NCBI RefSeq assembly: GCF_035961655.1
Contig: NZ_CP108393.1
Span: 4,855,001-4,919,000 of the forward strand
Direction of reading: 5' to 3'
Origin: Streptomyces sp. NBC_01317
GTDB taxonomy: Bacteria > Actinomycetota > Actinomycetes > Streptomycetales > Streptomycetaceae
Length of the DNA stretch: 64,000 nucleotides
The position numbers were made by a program, and so were the translations under genes. Positions 46,408 through 55,453 of the stretch are shown here, in pieces (the stretch's first letter is position 1; the number at the start of each line of letters is the position of its first letter). The notes beneath the pieces are model-generated. The model was not told where the DNA came from and searched no databases. It was given only the letters and a program-made list of their open reading frames with translations.

Positions 46408-46994
46408 AGGGAGCGTCCGTTCCCCGGAGGCGAGAAGCCCTCCAGCGCTTGAGTGTTGGCCGTGGAGAGCAGTTGCAGTCCCAGCCTCAGCCGGCGGCGT
46501 GCCTCGTCCTCCGTGACCCCGAGGTCCGCCGCGGTCTGGCGGTAGTCCCTGCGCTGGAAATAAGCCAGTTCCAGCGCGTCCCGCAAGGACGTGGGCATCG
46601 AGCTGACTATGTAGTCCGCGCGGGCCGCCGCGGCGGCCCGGCGCACCTTCAGCTCCAGCTCCGCCAGCCCCTCCGCCGTGTCCTGACCGGCCGCCTCGTA
46701 CGCGGCGGACTCGGTCTGCCGGAGCCGCTCCACGGCCTTCTGCCGGGCGAGCCTGGCCACCCACGACCGCAGGGAGCCCTGCCGGGGGTCGTACGCGTCC
46801 GGGTTCTCCCACACGTGCCCGAAGACCTCGCGGGTGACGCGGTCCGCGTCCGCGTCGTCGTCCAGCACCCGGTGGGCGAGGCTGTGCACCAGCGACGCGA
46901 ACCGGTCGTACAGCTCACCGAGCGCGGCGGCCTCGCCCCGCGAGAGCCGCTGCTGCATCCTGCGGTCCCAGCGGGGCGGTGTCTCCTTCGCCAT
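46404..46994 (-). CDS. ECF-type RNA polymerase sigma factor
   Basis: A 196-residue sigma factor with region 2 (about 20-90: ALGELYDRFASLVHSLAHRVL...VFGHVWENPDAYDPRQGSLRSWVARLARQKAVERLR) and region 4 (about 130-180: MPTSLRDALELAYFQRRDYRQTAADLGVTEDEARRRL). The region 4 HTH is clear. The coupled downstream gene encodes a zinc-finger anti-sigma protein, and a STAS antagonist gene lies divergently 324 bp away, suggesting a partner-switch-like module. ATG 46994 opens MAKETPPRW. Target promoters are unknown. Confidence 0.9.
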   Translation of the reverse strand: MAKETPPRWDRRMQQRLSRGEAAALGELYDRFASLVHSLAHRVLDDDADADRVTREVFGHVWENPDAYDPRQGSLRSWVARLARQKAVERLRQTESAAYEAAGQDTAEGLAELELKVRRAAAAARADYIVSSMPTSLRDALELAYFQRRDYRQTAADLGVTEDEARRRLRLGLQLLSTANTQALEGFSPPGNGRSL

Positions 46995-47318
46995 GCGACC
47001 CCCACCCCTGTCCTCGGCCTGCCGGCCGTGCCGCTGCCTCTGCCCCGCTTCCGCTTCTACCGTTTCTCTTCTTCCGCTTCCGTGTCACTGTCCCCCATGA
47101 CGCGGCAGCCCGCTGCCTCTTCGAATGTAGTCGGCGGGACCGACAACGCACGCCCCTTTACGTCAAGTGCGCCCCTCTTCGGCCGGGTGGAGTCGGGATC
47201 GCGCCACTCTTCATCGATCTCGTTTGGCGGAGATGAGGCAGGGAAACGCCCCAGTCCATGGGGGAGCTGGAGGAGAGCCCCGGAATCCCCCACAAACTGA
47301 AGAGAGGGGTTCGGGCAC
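46995..47318. promoter_or_regulatory. Divergent sigma/STAS intergenic region
   Basis: A 324-bp gap holding promoters of the sigma factor (minus) and STAS gene (plus). GTCGG-CGGGA-CCGAC, a small inverted repeat, lies near 47130-47145, and a pyrimidine-rich run (CCGCTTCCGCTTCTACCG) near 47047. No -35/-10 pair is convincing. Confidence 0.3.
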
Positions 47319-47693
47319 GTGACGCTCAAGGTGGACGAGACCGAGCGGGGACCGTGGACCGTGTTCTGCATCACAGGCGAGCTGGACCTCATCACCTCCC
47401 CCGAGATCCGCCAGCGGGTCCATGACGCCGTCGCGGCGGGTCGCCACGCGCTGGTGCTCGACCTCTCGCAGGTCTTCTTCTGCGACTCCAGCGGGGTCGG
47501 CGTCCTGATCGCGGCCCGCCGGCTGATCCGCTCCTGCGGGGGCAGTCTGCACATCGTCCTGCCGGCCCGGGGCGCGGAGGAGGGATCCCATGTCAACCGG
47601 GTCCTCGCCGCCCTCGGCGTCCGGCGTCTGTTCCAGATCTACCCCGATGTGGCGAGCGCCGTGGAGGTCCGGGCCAGGCCGTTGTCCGCCTGA
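47319..47693 (+). CDS. STAS-domain anti-sigma factor antagonist
   Basis: A 124-residue SpoIIAA/RsbV-like protein. The conserved phosphoacceptor loop is FCDSSGVGVLIAA with serines at 57-58; phosphorylation by an RsbW-like kinase inactivates such proteins. GELDLITSPEIRQRV and HALVLDLSQVFF are the flanking STAS strands. GTG 47319 has AGAGAGGGG upstream. It sits between a sigma/anti-sigma pair and an RsbW-like ATPase gene (48793), so it may bind either anti-sigma protein. The direct partner is inference. Confidence 0.92.
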   Translation: MTLKVDETERGPWTVFCITGELDLITSPEIRQRVHDAVAAGRHALVLDLSQVFFCDSSGVGVLIAARRLIRSCGGSLHIVLPARGAEEGSHVNRVLAALGVRRLFQIYPDVASAVEVRARPLSA

Positions 47694-47733
47694 CCCCCCA
47701 CACGACGGCGGTCCGTCGTCGTACGCTCCCGCC

Positions 47734-48246
47734 ATGGACAGCACAGAGTACGAGGGCAAGATCGCCCGCCGGTTCGCGGCCTTCGACCAGGACGGCAACG
47801 GTTTCATCGACCGCGAGGACTTCAGCGGCGCCGCGGCGCACCTGCTCGCCGAGTTCGGTGTGACGGCACGTTCCGACAAGGGGCAGGCGCTCTACAGCGG
47901 GGCCGAGGCGTTCTGGCAGGGCATGGCGGGCATCGCGGACGTCGACGGCGACCAGCGTGTCAGCAAGCAGGAGTTCATCACCGGTGCGGTGAAGCGGCTG
48001 CGCGACAGCCCGCAGCGGTTCGCCGAGATCGCCCGGCCGTTCCTGCACGCGGTGATCGCCGTGGCCGACGAGGACGGTGACGGCGTCACCCCGGCGGCGG
48101 CCGAGCGCGCGCTGCGCGTCCTGGGTGTCGCCCCGGACGCCGCCGCGCTGGCGGCCGCCGCCCTCGACGCGGACGGCGACGGGCGGATCCAGGAGGACGA
48201 GATCCTCACCGGCTTCGCGGCGTACTACGTCACGCCCGAGCCCTGA
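47734..48246 (+). CDS. EF-hand calcium-binding protein (calerythrin-like)
   Basis: A 170-residue cytoplasmic calmodulin-like protein with four EF-hand loops: DQDGNGFIDRED (about 17-28), DVDGDQRVSKQE (about 70-81), DEDGDGVTPAAA (about 112-123, poorer at the last positions) and DADGDGRIQEDE (about 146-157). The layout is like Saccharopolyspora calerythrin and Streptomyces CabB-type proteins. It probably buffers or senses Ca2+. ATG 47734 lacks an evident ribosome site; TACGCT (47721-47726) sits 7 nt upstream and could give a leaderless mRNA. It follows the STAS gene by 40 bp on the same strand. Confidence 0.92.
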   Translation: MDSTEYEGKIARRFAAFDQDGNGFIDREDFSGAAAHLLAEFGVTARSDKGQALYSGAEAFWQGMAGIADVDGDQRVSKQEFITGAVKRLRDSPQRFAEIARPFLHAVIAVADEDGDGVTPAAAERALRVLGVAPDAAALAAAALDADGDGRIQEDEILTGFAAYYVTPEP

Positions 48247-48303
48247 CAGTGCCGGGGCCGGCCGACCACCCGGCCCCCACCTGTGCCCGACGGCTCTGAG
48301 AGG

Positions 48304-48320
48304 GCGCCGGTGCCCGGCGC
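48304..48320. terminator. Small hairpin after EF-hand gene
   Basis: GCGCCGG-TGC-CCGGCGC is a 7-bp perfect stem 57 nt after the EF-hand stop. A modest candidate terminator. Confidence 0.35.
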
Positions 48321-48792
48321 TCCGACACCGGGCCGACACCGGGTCGACCGCGCCCAAAAGCTCTGGCCTCAGCACTCTTTTGCGTCACCCTGTGTGGTGA
48401 GCGCCCGCGCTCCGAGGTCGATACCGGGTTGTGTCCTTACGGCGGGCCGTCACGGCCCGGAGTCGCGCGGGTGCTCCGGTACGCTCGCTCGGGTGCGAGA
48501 GGTCCTGAGGCGCGAGGGTCGCGGTGCTGCCGGTACGGCGGCGCCGGAAGCCCGAATGCGCGCCGCTCGCACGCCGTCAGGGCGCCGTGCGCGCCCGTGT
48601 TCGACTCCCCGTGACGTGCGTCGCACAGTATGCACCACGCGTACTCCTTCGCGCTGGAATATGCCCGAAGCGCTTGTTGCGGTGACTGTACGTCAACCAT
48701 GCTGTGTCGCAAGGGAATCACGTTCTGTGACCTTGTTGAGGACCTTGTCGACGCGCGAGGCGATGTGTCCGCCGGTTCGGATGGTGTGAGCG
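48321..48792. promoter_or_regulatory. Long region upstream of the RsbW-like gene
   Basis: No gene is supported. The last ~200 bp (48600-48790) is less GC-rich and contains TCACGTTCTGTGA (48718-48730), an inverted repeat with TCAC/GTGA arms, plus GGTGACTGTACGTCAACC near 48679. These look like operator sites for a developmental regulator. A promoter could not be fixed. Confidence 0.3.
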
Positions 48793-49437
48793 GTGCAGGT
48801 GCTTCTGGTTCAGTTGGAGGTTGGGCCCGATCCCGCGGAGGTGGGGCGGGCCCGTCGGTGGGCCCGGTCGAGGCTCGTGGGTTCCGGGATGGAGGATGAC
48901 GAGCCGGTCGCGGAGACGCTGATCCTGCTGATCTCCGAGCTGGTGACCAATGCCGTGGTGCACACGGGCTGTCCGGCCGTGCTGCGGATGCTCTTCGGCT
49001 CGGGCGCGGCGGAGGCGGGGACCGTACGGGTCGAGGTCGCGGACTCCAGCGCCTGCCCGCCGCGCCCGCGCCACGCGACCAGCGAGGCCACCAACGGCCG
49101 CGGTCTCGAACTGGTCGACGGACTCGCCGACCGGTGGGGCTGGCAGCCGGAGGGAGCGGGCAAGCGCATCTGGTGCGAAGTGGACCGATGTACGCCGCAG
49201 TCGGCGACGGGATCGGATGCGGGTACGGGGACAGCGGCGGGTACGGCGGCGGGGACACCCGAACCGCCCCGCGCGGCCCTCGCGGCCGAGGCCACTCCGC
49301 CGCCACCCCCGGCCGTCACCTCCCGGCCCGCCAGGCCGCCGGCCCCCCTCTCCCCGCCTCCCCCTTCGAAGGTCCCGGCCTCTCCGGCGCCCGCGCCCGC
49401 CTACCGGTCGTCGCGGGCCGTGACCCGTACGGCATGA
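48793..49437 (+). CDS. RsbW-like ATP-binding protein (HATPase_c_2)
   Basis: A 214-residue anti-sigma/serine-kinase-like ATPase. The N-box is LLISELVTNAVVHT (about residues 46-59), the G1 region VRVEVADSS and the G2 box TNGRGLELVDGLADRWG (about 97-113). Such proteins bind sigma factors or phosphorylate STAS antagonists such as the one encoded at 47319. Residues about 135-214 are an added Ala/Pro-rich disordered tail not needed for the fold. GTG 48793 starts VQVLLVQLEVG, which fits streptomycete homologues I recall. The partner is not identified. Confidence 0.88.
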   Translation: MQVLLVQLEVGPDPAEVGRARRWARSRLVGSGMEDDEPVAETLILLISELVTNAVVHTGCPAVLRMLFGSGAAEAGTVRVEVADSSACPPRPRHATSEATNGRGLELVDGLADRWGWQPEGAGKRIWCEVDRCTPQSATGSDAGTGTAAGTAAGTPEPPRAALAAEATPPPPPAVTSRPARPPAPLSPPPPSKVPASPAPAPAYRSSRAVTRTA

Positions 49438-49467
49438 GGCGTACGCGCGGGAGCGGGAGCCCCCGGG

Positions 49468-50460
49468 TCACCCGGCGGGTGCCGCTCCCGCCCGGAACGT
49501 ACGGCGGTAGACCGTCGGCGCGACACCCAGCGCCGACTGGAGGTGCTGGCGCATCGACTGGGCCGTGCCGAAGCCGGCGTCCCGCGCCACCTGGTCGACG
49601 GAGAGATCCGTCGACTCCAGCAGGTGCCGGGCCAGTTCGACCCGCTGCCGCACCAGCCACTGCCCCGGGCTGATCCCCGTCTCCTCACGGAAGCGGCGCG
49701 TGAACGTCCGTACGGACATGGACTGTTGCTCCGCCATGTCCCGGAGCTGGATCGGTTCGTGGAGGCGTACCAGCGCCCAGGTCCTCGCCCCGGTGGTGGA
49801 GGCCAACTGCGGCTCGGGCAGGGGCCGTTCGATGTACTGGGCCTGTCCGCCGTCCCGGTGCGGGGGGACGACCGTCCGGCGCGCCACGTCGTTGGCGACC
49901 GCCGTGCCGTGGTCGCGCCGCACGATGTGCAGGCAGAGATCGATCCCCGCCGCGACCCCCGCCGAGGTCAGCACGTCCCCGTCGTCCACGAACAGGACGT
50001 CCGCGTCCACCTTGACCTGCGGGAAGAGCCGCTGGAAGTGGGCAGCGCTGGACCAGTGGGTGGTGGCGGGGCGGCCGTCGAGGAACCCGGCCGCCGCCAG
50101 CACGAAGCCGCCCGTGCAGATGGAGACCAGCCGGGTGCCGGGCCGCAGGTGCGCGAAGGCGGCGGCCAACTCCTCGGTGAGACGGCCCTCGTCGTAGACC
50201 GGACCCAGCTCGTACGAGGCCGGGACGATCACGGTGTCGGCGGTGGCGAGCGCCTCGGGCCCGTTCTCGACGAGGATCGAGAAGTCCGAATCGGTACGTA
50301 CGGGTCCCGGGGGCCGGACCGAGCACGTGACGACCTCGTACAGCGGCCTGCCTTCCGCGTCGGCCGGGCGGCCGAAGATCCGGTGGGGGATGCCGAGTTC
50401 GAAGGGGAGCAGCCCTTCGAGGGCCAGTACGACGACGCGGTGGGGCGGTCGGTCCTGCAT
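49468..50460 (-). CDS. GlxA-family AraC regulator (DJ-1/PfpI + HTH)
   Basis: A 330-residue regulator with an N-terminal DJ-1/PfpI amidase-like domain (about 8-180; SICTGGFVLAAAGFLDGR holds the nucleophile-elbow cysteine) and a C-terminal AraC double HTH (about 215-318: TRRFREETGISPGQWLVRQRVE, DLSVDQVARDAGFG). ATG 50460 follows GGAGAG. It is divergent from an MFS transporter with 113 bp between, so it may control that gene. The DJ-1 domain probably binds an effector rather than acting as a peptidase. Confidence 0.92.
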   Translation of the reverse strand: MQDRPPHRVVVLALEGLLPFELGIPHRIFGRPADAEGRPLYEVVTCSVRPPGPVRTDSDFSILVENGPEALATADTVIVPASYELGPVYDEGRLTEELAAAFAHLRPGTRLVSICTGGFVLAAAGFLDGRPATTHWSSAAHFQRLFPQVKVDADVLFVDDGDVLTSAGVAAGIDLCLHIVRRDHGTAVANDVARRTVVPPHRDGGQAQYIERPLPEPQLASTTGARTWALVRLHEPIQLRDMAEQQSMSVRTFTRRFREETGISPGQWLVRQRVELARHLLESTDLSVDQVARDAGFGTAQSMRQHLQSALGVAPTVYRRTFRAGAAPAG

Positions 50461-50573
50461 GGCGCTCTCTCCTGTCGGGTCGCTGTCCGGTCGTTGCCCG
50501 GCTGCCGTTCCGTGGTCCGCGTGCTGGATACCCCCTGGTGGTCCAGACCAGTTCCTTGATATCTGTCCCTTCT

Positions 50574-51854
50574 GTGACCCACAAGTCTGTGACCCACCCA
50601 CACATAACGGCCCAGGCCTCCCCCGAACCGCTGCCGGCCCCGCCGGACGACCACGACGTCGACCCGGGGGCCACGCTCTGGAACCGTAACTTCCGGCTCT
50701 TCTTCCTCGCCCGTACCGTGGCCCGCTTCGGCGACGGCATGGTGCCCGTCGCCCTCGCGGCGGGGCTGCTCGACACCGGGCACGGCGCCTCGGCCGTCAG
50801 CTTCGCGCTCGGCTCGTGGATGGTGTGTTTCGCCGGGTTCGTGATCGTCGGCGGGGTGCTGGCCGACCGCTTCACCCCGCGCCGGATGATGGTCCTCGCC
50901 GATGTGGTGCGGCTGGTCAGCACAGTGGTCCTGGCCGGCGCGTTCGCCTCCGGGGCGCCGCCGCTCTGGCTGGTGTACGCGCTGAGCGCCCTCAACGGCC
51001 TCGGCGCCGCCGTCTTCCAGCCCGGTGTGGCCAGCATGCTGCCGCTGATGGCGCCCGACGTGCAGCGCGGCAACGCGGTGCTGCGGGTCGCGGAGTCGGT
51101 GACCGCGATGGCGGGTCCCGCGATCGCGGGCGCGCTGGCCGGGTTCGGCGGCCCCGGCATGATCTTCGGGGTCAACGCGGCGACCTTCGGGATCAGCGGG
51201 ATCTGTTTCCTCTTCATCCGGATGGATTCCATGGAGCCGGTGAAGGGGGAGTCGATGCTCTCCGAACTCGTCGGCGGCTGGCGGGAGTTCCGGGCCCGTT
51301 CCTGGCTGTGGGGGGTCATCGCGGTGTGGTCGGTGTACGGCATCACCGTGCTCGGCCCGATCACCCCGCTGGAGGCGGTGGTGGTCACCGACCGGCACAG
51401 CTCCGCGATGTACGGGCTGATGATGACCTTCAACGGCGCGGGCGAGGTGGTGGGCGCGCTGATCGCGATGCGGCTGCGGCCCCGCCGGCCGCTCTTCGCG
51501 GGGACGTTCGCGCTGTTCGGGGTGATCCCGAACGTGCTGGTGCTCGCGTACGACGTCCCGGTGCCGGTCCTCGCCGGGGGCTTCTTCGTGGGCGGGGTCT
51601 CGCTGGCGTTCTGGCTGGTGATGTGGTCGACGACCGTACAGACGCAGATCCCGAACGAGGCGCTCAACCGGCTGCACGCGTACGACGTGGCGGGCTCGCT
51701 CATCATGCTGGCGGTGGGCCGGGCGCTGGCCGGCCCGGTGGCGGAGTCGATCGGGGTACGGGACGTGCTGGTCGCGGGAGCGGTGATCAACGTGGGGGTG
51801 TGCGGGGTGCTGCTGGCGGCGCGGCCGGTGCGGGGGCTGAGGCGCGTGAAGTGA
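50574..51854 (+). CDS. MFS transporter
   Basis: A 426-residue major-facilitator protein similar to the exporter at 2670 in type (MFS_3-like). It starts around LWNRNFRLFFLARTVARFGDGMVPVAL and has twelve hydrophobic helices, with the ADRFTPRRMMVLADVVR loop between helices 2 and 3. The start is GTG 50574 or GTG 50589; CTGTGACCCAC is directly repeated over both. TGATAT (50557-50562) could be a -10 box giving a very short leader. The divergent GlxA-type regulator is the likely controller. Substrate unknown, probably a drug or metabolite. Confidence 0.85.
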   Translation: MTHKSVTHPHITAQASPEPLPAPPDDHDVDPGATLWNRNFRLFFLARTVARFGDGMVPVALAAGLLDTGHGASAVSFALGSWMVCFAGFVIVGGVLADRFTPRRMMVLADVVRLVSTVVLAGAFASGAPPLWLVYALSALNGLGAAVFQPGVASMLPLMAPDVQRGNAVLRVAESVTAMAGPAIAGALAGFGGPGMIFGVNAATFGISGICFLFIRMDSMEPVKGESMLSELVGGWREFRARSWLWGVIAVWSVYGITVLGPITPLEAVVVTDRHSSAMYGLMMTFNGAGEVVGALIAMRLRPRRPLFAGTFALFGVIPNVLVLAYDVPVPVLAGGFFVGGVSLAFWLVMWSTTVQTQIPNEALNRLHAYDVAGSLIMLAVGRALAGPVAESIGVRDVLVAGAVINVGVCGVLLAARPVRGLRRVK

Positions 51855-51981
51855 CGTTTCTCCAGGGGTGGCGCCGGGGTCACCGAGCGCATCCTCTTCT
51901 CTCCTCCCATGGCCCGATCCTAGCGAACGCTGTCCGTCGGGCCACTCGCCCGTGTCCCCGGCCTCCGAGATCCTGATTGAC

Positions 51982-53316
51982 GTGACACAGACAACCGAAC
52001 GTTCCGCGGACGACGCTCCCGCGCCCCCGGCGACGGCCACCGGCGCTCCCCGCGCCCCGGGCCGCATCCACCGGGCGTGGTTCGTCGCCGTCGTCACGTT
52101 CGTGACGATCGTCGGCGCCGCGGCCTTCGCCTCGCTGCCGGGACTGCTGATCGACCCGCTGCACAAGGAGTTCGACTGGTCGCGCGGCACGATCGGGTTC
52201 GCCGTCTCGGTCAACCTGGCGCTGTACGGGCTGACCGCGCCGTTCGCCGCCGCGCTGATGGACCGCTTCGGCATCCGCCGGGTGGTGGCCGTCGCCCTGA
52301 CGATCATCTCGGTCGGCGCGCTGCTCACGGTCTGGATGACGGCGGCCTGGCAACTCGTCCTGTTCTGGGGCGTCCTGGTCGGCCTCGGCAGCGGCTCGAT
52401 GGCGCTGGCCTTCGCGGCGACCGTCACCAACCGCTGGTTCGTCGCCAAGCGCGGACTGGTGACCGGCATCCTCACGGCGGCGGGCGCGTCCGGGCAGCTG
52501 GTGTTCCTGCCGTTCCTCTCCTGGCTGGTGGAGAACCACGGCTGGCGGCCGGCCTCGATCACGGTCTCGCTCTCCGCGATCGCGGTGGTCCCGTTCGTCT
52601 GGCTGCTGCTGCGGGACCACCCGGCGGACGTCGGGCTGGCGGCGTACGGCGCGGAGACCTACGTACCCAAGCCGGGGCCGGTGCCGGGGGCGGCGCGGCG
52701 AGCGGTCAAGGTGCTGGTGTCGGCGGCCCGCACCGGGCCGTTCTGGCTGCTGGCCGGGACCTTCGCCATCTGCGGCGCCTCGACCAACGGCCTGGTCAAG
52801 ACCCACTTCGTACCGGCGGCACACGACCACGGCATGCCGATCACGGCGGCGGCCTCGCTGCTCGCGGTCATCGGGGTCTTCGACGTGATCGGCACGATCG
52901 CCTCCGGCTGGTTCACCGACCGCTTCGAGGCGCGGCGGCTGCTGGCGGTCTACTACGCCCTGCGCGGCGTCTCGTTGCTCTTCCTGCCGATGCTGCTGGC
53001 GCCGGCCGTGCATCCGCCGATGCTGTTCTTCATCATCTTCTACGGCCTGGACTGGGTCGCCACGGTCCCGCCGACGATCGCCCTGTGCCGCGAGCACTAC
53101 GGCGAGGACAGCGCGATCGTCTTCGGCTGGGTCCTCGCCTCCCACCAGGTGGGCGCGGCGGTCGTCGCGTTCGCGGGCGGCGTCGCGCGAGACGTCTTCG
53201 GCTCGTACGACGTGGTCTGGTACGCGTCGGGCGCGCTGTGCGCGGCGGCGGCGCTGATGGCGCTGGTGATCCGCCGCGTGCCGCCGGTCAAGCCGGCGGT
53301 GGTGGCGGTGGCGTGA
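51982..53316 (+). CDS. MFS transporter, OxlT/monocarboxylate-porter-like
   Basis: A 444-residue MFS protein with twelve helices, beginning WFVAVVTFVTIVGAAAFASLPGLLIDPLHKEF. The FDWSRGTIGFAVSVNLALYGL block and the loop MDRFGIRRVV match the oxalate:formate/monocarboxylate porter branch. It follows the other MFS gene on the same strand by 127 bp but belongs to a different branch, so the two probably have separate substrates. GTG 51982 (VTQTTERS) is the most plausible start; ribosome-site support is weak. The substrate is likely a small carboxylate (inference). Confidence 0.87.
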   Translation: MTQTTERSADDAPAPPATATGAPRAPGRIHRAWFVAVVTFVTIVGAAAFASLPGLLIDPLHKEFDWSRGTIGFAVSVNLALYGLTAPFAAALMDRFGIRRVVAVALTIISVGALLTVWMTAAWQLVLFWGVLVGLGSGSMALAFAATVTNRWFVAKRGLVTGILTAAGASGQLVFLPFLSWLVENHGWRPASITVSLSAIAVVPFVWLLLRDHPADVGLAAYGAETYVPKPGPVPGAARRAVKVLVSAARTGPFWLLAGTFAICGASTNGLVKTHFVPAAHDHGMPITAAASLLAVIGVFDVIGTIASGWFTDRFEARRLLAVYYALRGVSLLFLPMLLAPAVHPPMLFFIIFYGLDWVATVPPTIALCREHYGEDSAIVFGWVLASHQVGAAVVAFAGGVARDVFGSYDVVWYASGALCAAAALMALVIRRVPPVKPAVVAVA

Positions 53317-53527
53317 GAGCGGCGGCGCGCCGGGCGCGGGGCGTGTTGCCGTTCGGGTGCGCCGTCCTACTACTGGGGCGGCGCGGCCTCGGTGCGGGTG
53401 TGAGGGGCCGGATCGCGGCTGCGCCGGGGGCGTCCCGAGCGCCTCGCGCCGCGCACGTACAGCGACACCGAGTTCGTACTCGATACGTGCTACGTCGTAC
53501 GCCTCCCGGCCCCGGCGGACCCACCGG

Positions 53528-54676
53528 TCACCGGGACAGCGCCTTCGCTATCCGCCGCGCGTCCAGGGACAGTTCGCGGAGCATCCCGCTGATCGGGTTC
53601 GTGAAGCCGGTGAAGTGGAGGCCGGGGGCGTCGGGGGCGGTGCGGGAGCCGTGGACGCGGGGGCGGCCCCGGGCGTCCAGGATGTCCAGGTCGCCCACCA
53701 GGCCCTCCAGGGCGCGCCGGTAGCCCGTCGCCGCGATCACCACGTCCGGGGCGATCCGGGTGCCGTCCGCGAGGACGACCTTGTCCTTCTCGAAGGACTC
53801 CACCGCCGCGACCGGCTCCACCCGGCCCTTGCGGACCGCGTCGACCAGGCCCACGTCCTGCACCGGAATCGCGCCCTCGCGCGCCCGCGACAGCAGGCCC
53901 GTGTCCGGCCGGGGCAGGCCCTTCGACGTCAGGTCGGGGAGGGCGATCCGGGCCTGGAGCGAGGCGAGCGGGTCCACGAGCCGGGCCGGCAGGCGGCGGA
54001 TCAGGATGCCGGACGACTGCGCCGGCCACCCCAGCGTCGAGCGGCGCACGAGGTGCGGGACGGTGCGCACCGCGAGCCGTACCCGCGCCGCGCCGCCCTC
54101 GACCAGGTCGACCGCGATCTCCGCGCCCGTGTTGCCGACGCCGACGACCAGCACGTCCTTGCCCGCGTACGGCTGCGCGTCCTGGTACTCGCCCGCGTGC
54201 AGCAACTCCCCTTCGTACGCCTCGCGTCCGGGCCAGTCGGGCAGCTTGGGCGTGTGGTTGTAGCCGGTCGCCACGACCACTCCGCGCCCGGTCAGCTGCC
54301 GTCCGCCCGTCGCGTGCAGCAACCAGCCGACACCGCCCGGGGCGCGCTCGATCCGCGTGACCTCTACACCGGTGACGATTTCGAGCGTGTGGTGTTCCGC
54401 GTACGTCTCCAGGTAGCGGACCACGTCCTCCCGTGCCACCCAACGCCCGGCCGAACGCGGGATCTTGAGCCCCGGGAGTGCCGACTTCCGCCGGGTGGTG
54501 TGCAGACGCAGCCGGCTGTAGTGGCGGCGCCAAGAGGCCGCGACGGCCTCGGACCTCTCCAGTACGACGGTACGTACGCCCCGTTCGCGCAGGGCTGCGG
54601 CGACGGCGAGCCCACCCGGGCCACCGCCTATGACGTACACGGGCAGGTCGGTGCTGGGGTCGGTGTCGGCGGCCAT
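53528..54676 (-). CDS. FAD-dependent monooxygenase/oxidoreductase (FMO-like)
   Basis: A 382-residue flavoprotein. Two Rossmann nucleotide sites are seen: VIGGGPGGLAVAAAL near residue 15 for FAD and VVGVGNTGAEIAVDL near 175 for NADPH. VVVATGYNHTP and VVIAATGYRRAL are the ATG motifs that follow each. It belongs to the flavin-containing monooxygenase/indole-pyruvate-monooxygenase-like (YUCCA/CzcO) group, oxidising a soft nucleophile or ketone. The canonical FMO fingerprint FxGxxxHxxx(Y/F) is only loosely matched (LLHAGEYQD). It is divergent from a GNAT gene and preceded by a 211-bp gap without recognised features. Confidence 0.88.
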   Translation of the reverse strand: MAADTDPSTDLPVYVIGGGPGGLAVAAALRERGVRTVVLERSEAVAASWRRHYSRLRLHTTRRKSALPGLKIPRSAGRWVAREDVVRYLETYAEHHTLEIVTGVEVTRIERAPGGVGWLLHATGGRQLTGRGVVVATGYNHTPKLPDWPGREAYEGELLHAGEYQDAQPYAGKDVLVVGVGNTGAEIAVDLVEGGAARVRLAVRTVPHLVRRSTLGWPAQSSGILIRRLPARLVDPLASLQARIALPDLTSKGLPRPDTGLLSRAREGAIPVQDVGLVDAVRKGRVEPVAAVESFEKDKVVLADGTRIAPDVVIAATGYRRALEGLVGDLDILDARGRPRVHGSRTAPDAPGLHFTGFTNPISGMLRELSLDARRIAKALSR

Positions 54677-54789
54677 GTACCGAGCGTAATCGCGACACCA
54701 ATTGTTTGGTCTCGGTCAAGCCGGGGTTCGGTTGCGAATCGATCACGCGGGGTGGTGAGAGGTCGAGTGGCGAGAGGTTGAATGGGCGC

Positions 54790-55404
54790 GTGAACCACGA
54801 CATATACAACGACCGCCGCCGCCTCCCCCCACCGGCCGACATCCTCGGACACGGCCTCCGTCTGCGCCCGTGGCGTACCGGCGACGAGGCCACGCTGGTG
54901 CGCGGCCAGACCGACCCCGAGTTCCTGCGCTGGAACACCCCGCTCGTCCCCGTCACCGACGAGGCCGGCGCGGCGGAGCACATCCGCCAGCGCGCGGAGG
55001 GCCGGGAGAGCGGCGAGATGGCGCACTTCTGCGTGACCGACGCGGTGGACGGGCGGATCCTCGGCCATGTCGGCCTGGCCCTGATCGACCTGCGGATGCG
55101 TAGCGCGCGTGTGGGGTACTGGGTCCTGCCGGAGGCCCGCGGCAAGGGCGTCGCCAGCCGCGCGCTGGCGGTGTGCGGCCGGTGGGGGTTCGAGGAGGTC
55201 GGCCTGCACCGGATCGACCTGGGCCACGCGCTGGGCCACGACGCCTCGTGCCGGATCGCGGAGCGGTGCGGTTACCCGTACGAAGGCACCATCAGGGACG
55301 GGATGTTCGCCTCCGGCCGTACGGACGCCTTCCAGGACGTCCACCAACACGCCAGGCTGGCCACGGACCCGGACGTACTGCTGGATGTCTCGCTGGGGGG
55401 CTGA
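54790..55404 (+). CDS. GNAT-family N-acetyltransferase (RimJ/RimL-like)
   Basis: A 204-residue acetyltransferase. LRLRPWRTGDEATLVRGQTD starts the fold, LGHVGLALIDLRMRSARVGYWVLPEARGKGVA contains the acetyl-CoA pyrophosphate loop (Q/R-x-x-G-x-G/A), and HDASCRIAERCGYPYEGTIRD is the C-terminal signature of the ribosomal-protein acetyltransferase-like group. The acceptor amine is unknown. GTG 54790 is the start in best register; it is divergent from the FMO gene over 113 bp. No regulatory site is recognised. Confidence 0.9.
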   Translation: MNHDIYNDRRRLPPPADILGHGLRLRPWRTGDEATLVRGQTDPEFLRWNTPLVPVTDEAGAAEHIRQRAEGRESGEMAHFCVTDAVDGRILGHVGLALIDLRMRSARVGYWVLPEARGKGVASRALAVCGRWGFEEVGLHRIDLGHALGHDASCRIAERCGYPYEGTIRDGMFASGRTDAFQDVHQHARLATDPDVLLDVSLGG

Positions 55405-55453
55405 GACCACGCTCCGGGGCGAGCGCAGCGGGACATCAGGGCCGATGGGGCCG

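Noticed and set aside
48590..48640. TTCGACTCCCC word resembling a tRNA T-arm
   Set aside because: No acceptor or anticodon stem can be drawn around it.
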